From the NCBI GenBank assembly GCA_003833135.1, contig QZLH01001918.1, positions 6,986 through 20,077 of the forward strand: a DNA stretch of 13,092 nucleotides, written 5' to 3'. Made by a program: the position numbers and the translations under genes. The notes under the pieces are model-generated. The model was not told the DNA's origin and ran no database searches. It saw nothing but the letters and a program-made list of their open reading frames with translations. Of this stretch, positions 7,351-13,092 are shown piece by piece (within the stretch, counting starts at the first letter, position 1; the number at the start of each line of letters is the position of its first letter). This DNA comes from Oehlia diaphana. Taxonomy: Eukaryota; Glomeromycota; Glomeromycetes; Glomerales; Glomeraceae.

Positions 7351-9930
7351 ATGGGAATTGAACTTAGTAATTTAAATATCTCAGATAAAGATACTGATAC
7401 AATAAATACCAAAAATTGTTGTAAACCATTTACTAAAGAATTATGGTGTAAAGAATGTATTAATTCTTTAGAAAGATCAGCAGAAAATGGTTACACTAAT
7501 GCAATGTTTAATTTAGCCAAATGTTATTACTATGGAAAAGGAATAGAAAAGAATTTAGAAAAAGCCTTTCATTGGTATCAAAAAGCAGCAGAAAATGGTA
7601 ATAAAGAAGCAATGAATAATTTAGCTATATGTTATGAAAATGGAGAAGAAATAGAAAAGAATTTAGAAAAAGCCTTTTATTGGTATCAAAAAGCAGCAAA
7701 AAATGGTAATAATGAAGCAATGAATAATTTAGCCATATGTTATGAAAATGGAGAAGGAATAGAAAAGAATTTAGAAAAAGCCTTTTATTGGTATCAAAAA
7801 GCAGCAAAAAATGGTAATAAAGTAGCAATGAATAATTTAGCCATATGTTATGAAAATGGAGAAGGAACAGAAAAGAATTTAGAAAAAGCCTTCCATTGGT
7901 ATCAAAAAGCAGCAGAAAATGGCTATGAAAAAGCAATGTTTAATTTAGCCAATAGATATAGAAATGGAAAAGGAACAGAAAAGGATTTAGAAAAAGCCTT
8001 CCATTTGTATCAAAAAGCAGCGGAAAATGGTAATAAAGTAGCAATGAATAATTTAGCTATATGTTATGAAAATGGAGAAGAAATAGAAAAGAATTTAGAA
8101 AAAGCCTTTTACTGGTATCAAAAAGCAGCAAAAAATGGTAATAAAGAAGCAATGAATAATTTAGCCATATGTTATGAAAATGGAGAAGGAACAGAAAAGA
8201 ATTTAGAAAAAGCCTTCCATTGGTATCAAAAAGCAGCAGAAAATGGTGAAGAAAAAGCAATGTTTAATTTGGCTATATGCTATGAAAATGGAGAAGGAAC
8301 AGAAAAGAATTTAGTAAAAGCTTTTCATTGGTTTCAAAAAGCAGTAAAAAATGATGACAAATATGCAATGAATAGTTTAGCAATATGTTATGAAAATGGA
8401 AAAGGAACAGAAAAAAATTTAGAAAAAGCCTTTTATTGGTATCAAAAAGCAGCAGAAAATGGTAATAAAGAAGCAATGAATAATTTAGCCAATAGATATA
8501 AAAATGGAGAAGGAACAGAAAAGAATTTAGAAAAAGCCTTCCATTGGTATCAAAAAGTAGCAGAAAATGGTGAAGAAAAAGCAATGTTTAATTTGGCTAT
8601 ATGCTATGAAAGTGGAGAAGAAACAGAAAAGAATTTAGAAAAAGCCTTTTATTGGTATCAAAAAGCAGCAAAAAATGGCTATGAAAAAGCAATGTTTAAT
8701 TTAGCCATATGTTATAAAAATGGAAAAGGAACAGAAAAGAATTTAGAAAAAGCCTTCCATTGGTATCAAAAAGCAGCAGAAAATGGTGAAGAAAAAGCAA
8801 TGTTTAATTTGGCTATATGCTATGAAAATGGAGAAGGAACAGAAAAGAATTTAGAAAAAGCCTTTTATTGGTATCAAAAAGCAGCAGAAAATGGTTATAC
8901 TGATGCAATGTTTAATTTAGCCATATGTTATGAAAATGGAAAAGGAACAGAAAAGAATTTAGAAAAAGTCTTTTATTGGTATCAAAAAGCAGCAGAAAGA
9001 GATCATATTGAAGCAATTAATAGTTTAGCCAATAGATATAAAAATGGAGAAGGAACAGAAAAGAATTTAGAAAAAACCCTTCATTGGTATCAAAAAGCAG
9101 CAGAAAATGGTTATACTGATGCAATGTTTAATTTAGCCATATTTTATGAAAATGGAGAAGGAACAGAAAAGAATTTAGAAAAAGCCTTTTATTGGTATCA
9201 AAAAGCAGCAAAAGAAGATCATATTGAAGCAATGTATAGTTTAGCCAATAGATATAGGAATGGAAAAGGAACAGAAAAGGATTTAGAAAAAGCCTTTCAT
9301 TGGTATCAAAAAGCAGCAGAAAATGGTTACACTAATGCAATGTTTAATTTAGCCATATGTTATGAAAATAGAGTAGGAACAGAAAAAAATTTAGAAAAAA
9401 CCTTTCATTGGTATCAAAAAGCAGCAGAAAGAGATCATATTAAAGCAATGAATAGTTTAGCCATATGTTATTATCATGGAGAAGGAACAGAAAAGAATTT
9501 AGTAGCAGCTTTTTATTGGTATCAAAAAGCAGCAGAAGATGGTGAAGAAAAAGCAATGTTTAATTTGGCTATATGCTATAAAAATGGAGAAGGAACAGAA
9601 AAGAATTTAGGAAAAGCCTTTCATTGGTATCAAAAAGCAGCAGAAAATGGTGAAGAAAAGGCAATGTTTAATTTAGCTATATGTTATAAAAATGGAGAAG
9701 GAACAGAAAAAAATTTAGAAAAAACTTTTCATTGGTGTCAAAAAGCAGCAGAAAATGGTGAAGAAAAAGCAGTGAATAGTTTAGCTATATGCTATAAAAA
9801 TGGAGTAGGGACAGAAAAGAATTTGGAAAAAGCCTTTTATTGGTATCAAAAGGCAGCAGAAAATGATAAAGTGAATCCTAAAAATAAAGTTAAATCATAT
9901 AATGAATGCAAGCAACCACCCAAATACTGA
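7351..9930 (+). CDS. Sel1-like-repeat protein, 22 repeats, kinase-less member of a glomeromycete kinase/Sel1 family
   Basis: A single uninterrupted frame of 859 residues. Residues 1-50 carry C23-x2-P26-x-T28-x3-W32-C33-x2-C36, resembling the short Cys motif before kinase domains in Rhizophagus kinase/Sel1 proteins, and end in a partial repeat (ERSAENGYTN). Residues 51-839 are 22 tandem 36-residue Sel1-like repeats with consensus A-M-x-N-L-A-I-C-Y-E-N-G-E-G-T-E-K-N-L-E-K-A-F-x-W-Y-Q-K-A-A-E-N-G. These match the Sel1 pattern (L, Y, G-x-G, A, WY-KAA) with Ala where many families have Gly. Such repeats form paired helices stacking into a solenoid used as a protein-binding scaffold; location is probably cytosolic, since no signal peptide or membrane segment is seen. 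Residues 840-859 hold a truncated second Cys motif, NECKQP, cut by a frameshift before the TGA. No kinase or other enzymatic domain is present. The ATG is the first after an in-frame TAA 12 bases upstream. Family assignment is firm; the partner is unknown. Confidence 0.92.
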   Translation: MGIELSNLNISDKDTDTINTKNCCKPFTKELWCKECINSLERSAENGYTNAMFNLAKCYYYGKGIEKNLEKAFHWYQKAAENGNKEAMNNLAICYENGEEIEKNLEKAFYWYQKAAKNGNNEAMNNLAICYENGEGIEKNLEKAFYWYQKAAKNGNKVAMNNLAICYENGEGTEKNLEKAFHWYQKAAENGYEKAMFNLANRYRNGKGTEKDLEKAFHLYQKAAENGNKVAMNNLAICYENGEEIEKNLEKAFYWYQKAAKNGNKEAMNNLAICYENGEGTEKNLEKAFHWYQKAAENGEEKAMFNLAICYENGEGTEKNLVKAFHWFQKAVKNDDKYAMNSLAICYENGKGTEKNLEKAFYWYQKAAENGNKEAMNNLANRYKNGEGTEKNLEKAFHWYQKVAENGEEKAMFNLAICYESGEETEKNLEKAFYWYQKAAKNGYEKAMFNLAICYKNGKGTEKNLEKAFHWYQKAAENGEEKAMFNLAICYENGEGTEKNLEKAFYWYQKAAENGYTDAMFNLAICYENGKGTEKNLEKVFYWYQKAAERDHIEAINSLANRYKNGEGTEKNLEKTLHWYQKAAENGYTDAMFNLAIFYENGEGTEKNLEKAFYWYQKAAKEDHIEAMYSLANRYRNGKGTEKDLEKAFHWYQKAAENGYTNAMFNLAICYENRVGTEKNLEKTFHWYQKAAERDHIKAMNSLAICYYHGEGTEKNLVAAFYWYQKAAEDGEEKAMFNLAICYKNGEGTEKNLGKAFHWYQKAAENGEEKAMFNLAICYKNGEGTEKNLEKTFHWCQKAAENGEEKAVNSLAICYKNGVGTEKNLEKAFYWYQKAAENDKVNPKNKVKSYNECKQPPKY
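7501..9867 (+). repeat. Coding tandem array: 22 units of 108 bp (last one 99 bp)
   Basis: Units start at 7501 and every 108 bases after that; unit 22 starts at 9769. No unit has an indel, so the frame and 36-residue periodicity are perfectly kept. Some units are almost identical at the DNA level: units 2 (7609) and 6 (8041) differ at two positions by eye. A longer block covering units 7-8 (8213-8310) is identical to one 540 bases later (8753-8850, units 12-13), which points to recent duplication or conversion in multi-unit blocks. Confidence 0.95.
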
Positions 9931-10068
9931 TTATCAGTGGTGCCAACAATGTAATATTAGACGATTTCAACAATATTTTTCAAAGTGAACTAGTAAAAAT
10001 GAATTTATTGATAATTTTATTCAAGAAGCACAACTAAATGCTAAGAAATTTTAGAATGGATACCTAAT
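9904..10068 (+). pseudogene. Decayed Cys-motif/kinase-leader module at the 3' end of the Sel1-repeat gene
   Basis: The gene ends ECKQPPKY-stop, but after a one-base shift near 9919-9923 the DNA reads NTDYQWCQQCNIRRFQQYFS then K, a TGA (9986-9988) where the family has Trp, then TSKNEFIDNFIQEAQLNAKK. After a second shift at about 10051 it reads LEWIPN, then stops at 10069. This order (C-x2-P-x-T-x3-WC-x2-C, RFQQ.F.KWTS.N..ID.FI..AQL.AK, LEWIP) is the leader that in Rhizophagus kinases runs into the kinase N-lobe, as I know the family. Nothing kinase-like follows. So two frameshifts and one nonsense change separate the current reading frame from an ancestral one that continued toward a kinase domain, and the kinase itself has been removed near 10068. 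Confidence 0.75.
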
Positions 10069-10078
10069 TAATCAGAAA

Positions 10079-10537
10079 ATTGCGTGCAAATTTGTATGCA
10101 ATTTTCAACATTGTTTAATTATTTATATACATGAAGTTGCCCTAATTGATCTAATTTTTTTTGATTTTTGCGTAAAATACATCATGAAATTTATGTTAAA
10201 ATATTATTTTCTTAAAGAAGTTGTTTTTTTAAGTAGTTGACTTATATGTAAATTTTTGCATTTATAATTATTAACAAAATTTATAAAGTTTTAGAATGTT
10301 AAACATGTCGCATTCATCATCTATGTATCCTAAAATTTTGTAATTTACATATATTATGTATTACATTCTGCTCTTACAACTATTACTAAGCTTACAAAAA
10401 GGTTTAGAAGGCCAATGATCTTTTAACAAATTATAGTTCATTCATATTACAAAATCTAGGACAAATTCTTCCTTTTAAATTAGATTTTAACTTTACATAT
10501 AGATAAATAGTTGCTGATACTCAATTTATCTAAAATA
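10079..10537. repeat. Non-coding tandem repeat, copy 1 (~459 bp)
   Basis: Starts with an imperfect 22-bp palindrome (10080-10101; 9 of 11 pairs plus two G:T) followed by TTTTCAACATT, then ACATGAAGTTG, GATTTTTGCGTAAAATACAT, CATGAAATTTATG, TTTAAGTAGTTGA, GTTTTAGAATGTTAAACATG, AAGGTTTAGAAG and TTTACATATAGAT. All of these recur in the same order from 10538. No coding potential is visible. Its left edge lies about ten bases from where the kinase-leader homology stops. Confidence 0.8.
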
Positions 10538-10920
10538 ATTGCGCACAAGTTTGTACGCAAATTTTCAACATTATTGTTTATTCATTTATTTACATGAAAT
10601 TACACTATTTAACCTAAATTTTTTTTTGATTCTTGCATAATAAACATCATGAAATTTATGCTAAAAATATTATTTCTTGCAGAAGTTATTTATTTTAAGT
10701 AGTTGATTTATAGACAAGTTTTTGCATTAGTAAAAATTGACAAATTATATTTTATGAAGTTTTAGAATGTTAAACATGTCACATTCATTATCTATGTATA
10801 ATAGAATCTTAAATTTTATATTTATTACGTATTTTGCTCCACTCTACAACTTTTACTAAGTTTCAAAGAAGGTTTAGAAGCTGATTTTGACTTTACATAT
10901 AGATGAATTTTGCTAATAGT
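10538..10920. repeat. Non-coding tandem repeat, copy 2
   Basis: Same order of words as copy 1: palindrome (10539-10560), TTTTCAACATT, ACATGAAATTA, GATTCTTGCATAATAAACAT, CATGAAATTTATG, TTTAAGTAGTTGA, GTTTTAGAATGTTAAACATG, AAGGTTTAGAAG, TTTACATATAGAT. It is shorter than copy 1 because about 75 bases after AAGGTTTAGAAG are missing. Differences between the copies include several transitions at CpG-derived positions. An AATAAA at 10639-10644 could serve as a polyadenylation signal for the Sel1-repeat gene but is far from its stop. Confidence 0.8.
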
Positions 10921-10967
10921 TAATTACTTGATAATTATTTATTTAAATGAAATTAAACTAAATAACC
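10921..10967. repeat. Third, partial copy of the tandem repeat, interrupted by a hAT-like element
   Basis: TATTTATTTAAATGAAATTA followed by AACTAAATAACC matches the ATTTATTTACATGAAATTAC...TTAACCTAAA part of copy 2, without the palindromic head. The match is cut at AAATAACC, the target-site duplication of the element at 10968-11791. After the element the sequence resumes with AAATAACC and a T-run, as in copies 1 and 2. Confidence 0.6.
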
Positions 10968-11791
10968 CAGCAGTGTTCGGAAATGACCTGGTCATTTGAC
11001 CATTTTTCAGATTAGGAATCAATTGGTCAAATGACACCCAATCATTTGGCATCATTTGAGTTATTCGCAAAATGACAAATGCCAAATGATTGGGTATCAT
11101 TTGACTGTCACTTGTGTCCTTCGTCATTTTGTCATTTGTAATTAAAATACTTAAGGATTATTAGACAATTTATAGTCCTATAATGTACAAAAAAGAAGGA
11201 CATGTAATTGAAATAATCACAAACAGAATCATTTCACCAAACTTTTTATTTTTTACTGTAATCTAGCCATAATAATTAAAGTGATAATAATATCTGATAT
11301 GTTATTTATTATATAAAATTTTATTATACAATTATATGCATAAATAAATGTTATGGCCATCTTATGATTAAATAAAGAATACAATTATATCTAAAAATGG
11401 TGAAAAATGGGATCCACTACATATATTACAATTAAATATTTTATTGCAAAATTAATTAACTTTTATCTGTGGATAAAATGATCATTAGTGAAATAATTAT
11501 AAGTAAAATAATTCTATCTATATAACCTGTAAAAATAATAATAAATCACATGATTAAAAAATCTTTACTACTATTGGAACTTTTTTGATTATATACTGTA
11601 CATTAAACCAATTTTATTTTAATATTTTGTTTTCTTAATTAAAATAAACAAAATAATTAATAAAAATTCTCAGAATATTTAATATTTTTCAAATGACTTA
11701 AATGACAGGTCATTTGAGTTGCAAATGACAAATGACAAATGACTTGTCATTTGAGTCATTTGTTCATTTCAAAATCATTTGCCAAACACTG
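10968..11791. mobile_element. Non-autonomous hAT-like element (824 bp) with 8-bp target-site duplication
   Basis: The left end reads CAGCAGTGTTCGGAAATGA and the right end, on the complementary strand, CAGTGTTTGGCAAATGA, so the inverted ends match from CAGTGTT with an extra CAG on the left. The flanks are AAATAACC at 10960-10967 and AAATAACC at 11792-11799, an exact 8-bp duplication as made by hAT transposases. Both subterminal regions are packed with roughly twenty copies of CAAATGAC/GTCATTTG, many as small palindromes (10981-10997 is an 8-bp perfect one with a 1-base centre). A longer imperfect hairpin has arms at 11028-11052 and about 11079-11103. The interior (about 11150-11690) is AT-rich with no transposase frame, so movement would need an enzyme supplied elsewhere. 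Confidence 0.85.
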
Positions 11792-11799
11792 AAATAACC

Positions 11800-11994
11800 T
11801 GCCCTTTTTTTATTTTTTTTATTTTTACTTAGAAAACATTTATAATTTTATAAAAAAATATTACTTTTTGTTTTAAAAAAATTTTTTATAGAAAATTTTT
11901 TATATTACTGAATTACATAGTATTTTTTTAAGATTTTTAAAAATAAAAATAAGTATGCATTCATTGTAAAGATGTAACAATTGCATATTACATG
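11800..11994. other. Poly-T/A-rich spacer
   Basis: Low-complexity T- then A/T-rich sequence between two transposable elements. The start (T-run after AAATAACC) may continue the third tandem-repeat copy; the rest has no recognisable feature. Confidence 0.5.
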
Positions 11995-12841
11995 TAGGGA
12001 TGGAAAAGTTCCACTGCTGAGCAGTTTGAGCATGGTTCAGAACTGAAAACGAAGTCAGAACTGAGAACCCAGTTCAGTTTCTAGAACAGAACCATCTGAC
12101 TCTAGCAGTTCAGTTCTGTTCAGTTCATATGTTTCTAACTGGCTGGAGAACCATATTTTTGGATAGCATTTAGTTAACTTCTTGGACTATTCCATAGAGC
12201 CAAACTGCTTGGAACTAGTGTTACGATCTGGATGAATCCGTGATCTGCTAGGCCAATCCATATCCACGGATCCATCCAGATATCTGCCAGATTTCATCCA
12301 AATGCAATGGATTTATGATTTATGCACAAGTTATACTGATCATCAATAATTCTGACCAAATTATAAATTTTGCCAGCATTACAATTTCCATTTTAGGCAT
12401 ATATATTACACAAGGATTTTAAAAGGAAATTTTATTTTTTGGAAAAATAAAATTTTATGGAATGGCTATCACCAAAAAAGGAAACAATCAATATACCAGC
12501 GCTATAATTCTAATAACTTGGCCAAAATTACTGTAAATCTTTGGTCTGATGGATTATCTGGATCTATCTACTTTTCCATCCAGATCCATCTGTCATCTGA
12601 TCTGAAACTCTAATAGATGATCTGAAAAGTTTGAATTAGATGAATCCACCAGATTGACAGATTGACCTCATCCAGATCGTAATACTACTTGGAACTGACT
12701 TTTTTGAACAGTTCTACTTAGAAATGAACCATTCTATAGAACTGAACTGCTCTGAACTAACTTTTCCGAATGGTTCTGCTCAGAACTAGTTCCACCATTC
12801 TATAGAACCAGAACTGAACTGATGGAACCATCCCATCCCTA
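11995..12841. mobile_element. Second hAT-like element, TAGGGATGG ends, split by a nested insertion
   Basis: The left end reads TAGGGATGGAAAAGTTCCA and the right end, complemented, TAGGGATGGGATGGTTCCA, giving a 9-bp perfect and about 19-bp imperfect inverted terminus. TAGGGATG is a typical hAT/Ac-like terminus. Both halves are filled with GAACTG/CAGTTC words (for example CAGTTCAGTTCTGTTCAGTTC-like runs near 12109-12126 and 12730-12825), the subterminal motif array expected for a hAT family. The immediate flanks ATTACATG (11987-11994) and ATTAACAG (12842-12849) match at only 5 of 8 positions, so the duplication has decayed or my ends are off by a base. Removing the nested element and one copy of its duplication leaves about 367 bp, too short for a transposase. 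Confidence 0.75.
12216..12687. mobile_element. Nested hAT-like element (472 bp) with exact 8-bp duplication CTTGGAAC
   Basis: The left end is TAGTGTTACGATCTGGATGA and the right end, complemented, is TAGTATTACGATCTGGATGA, one mismatch in 20. It is flanked by CTTGGAAC at 12208-12215 and 12688-12695, an exact 8-bp duplication of sequence belonging to the surrounding element. The interior repeats ATCTGGAT, CATCCAGAT and GATCTGA words on both strands. No open frame of transposase size is present. The insertion is therefore younger than the surrounding TAGGGATGG element. Confidence 0.85.
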
Positions 12842-13092
12842 ATTAACAGTAAATTTATCTATTCTGCAACTTTGATTAATAGTAAAAGTAGAGTTTGGAA
12901 CTGGTTCTATTTTCGAAAACTGAATTTAAAACAGGTGCAACCGGTTCAAACCCGTTTCAAACCAGTTTCCAAAACTCAGTTGAAACCGAATAACCGATTT
13001 GCGCATCTGGTTTATATTTGATAATTTTGGCCAGAATTAAATGTGATCGGCATAAATCTGGCCAAGTTATAACTCCGGCCGGAATTACAAAC
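12842..13092. repeat. Edge of an unidentified GC-richer repeat (cut by the window end)
   Basis: From about 12892 (AGAGTTTGGAACTGGTTC) the composition rises and short related words recur: AACCGGTTCAAACC, GTTTCAAACCAGTTTCC, GTTGAAACCGAATAACCG, then two GGCCA-containing stretches. This resembles the subterminal word arrays of the neighbouring elements, but the other end is outside the window, so a terminus cannot be verified. Confidence 0.35.

Noticed and set aside
7625..8584. Three minus-strand open frames inside the Sel1 array with a LLFDTNKRLFLNSFLF-type repeat
   Set aside because: They are antisense shadows of the 108-bp coding repeats: the period is the same, and the leucine/phenylalanine-rich composition is what the complement of AAA/GAA codons gives. 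The sense frame has a recognised family.
7501..9867. Regular repeats as a possible CRISPR array or satellite
   Set aside because: The units are contiguous, 108 bp, fully coding without indels and match Sel1 repeats. There are no spacers.
10939..11127. Minus-strand open frame of 62 codons
   Set aside because: It straddles the left end of the hAT-like element and its flank, and its residues come from the ATGAC/GTCAT words. No family resemblance.
12943..12953. GGTTCAAACCC, a match to the tRNA/Pol III B-box
   Set aside because: No cloverleaf, acceptor stem or A-box at the right distance. The word belongs to a local array of AAACC/GGTTT repeats.

Overview
The window looks like nuclear DNA of an arbuscular mycorrhizal fungus, most probably Rhizophagus irregularis or a close relative. 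The background is very AT-rich with long A and T runs. There is one intact large gene, an intronless Sel1-like-repeat protein with the ENGEGTEKNLEKAF-type repeat known from the expanded glomeromycete families. The rest is decayed genes and transposon debris. The species call is inference from protein style and composition; no database was consulted.

Layout. Positions 3-227 (+) hold the 3' end of an unidentified gene that enters from the left and encodes a membrane-anchor-like C-terminus. Positions 378 to about 1900 (-) hold two tandem, heavily frameshifted copies of a proteasome beta-5 (PRE2/PSMB5-type) sequence. The right-hand copy is preceded by a fragment resembling the N-terminal ubiquitin-like domain of Crinkler (CRN) proteins. 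Positions 2398-2729 (+) hold a broken transposase-like C-terminus ending in a damaged zinc knuckle. Positions 2860-3025 form a GC-richer patch with strong inverted repeats, followed by a T-rich tract. From about 3400 to 7150 I see no convincing gene.

The main gene is 7351-9930 (+): 859 residues with 22 tandem 36-residue Sel1-like repeats. Its N-terminus carries a C-x2-P-x-T-x3-W-C-x2-C motif. The same motif reappears at its C-terminus but is broken by a frameshift. Beyond the stop, a decayed leader typical of glomeromycete kinases can be read to an LEWIP motif at 10065, where homology stops. The gene therefore looks like the surviving part of a Sel1/kinase locus that lost its kinase domain.

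The 3' side is repeat territory. A ~459-bp non-coding unit is tandemly duplicated (10079-10537 and 10538 to about 10920), and a third, partial copy is split by an 824-bp non-autonomous hAT-like element with an 8-bp target duplication (AAATAACC). At 11995-12841 a second hAT-like element (ends TAGGGATGG) contains a third, 472-bp element with an exact 8-bp duplication (CTTGGAAC), which gives a clear insertion order. The last 200 bases look like the edge of another GC-richer repeat.

The genes show no shared pathway. The interest lies in how paralogous repeat/kinase genes, pseudogene duplication and nested small transposons have built this segment.
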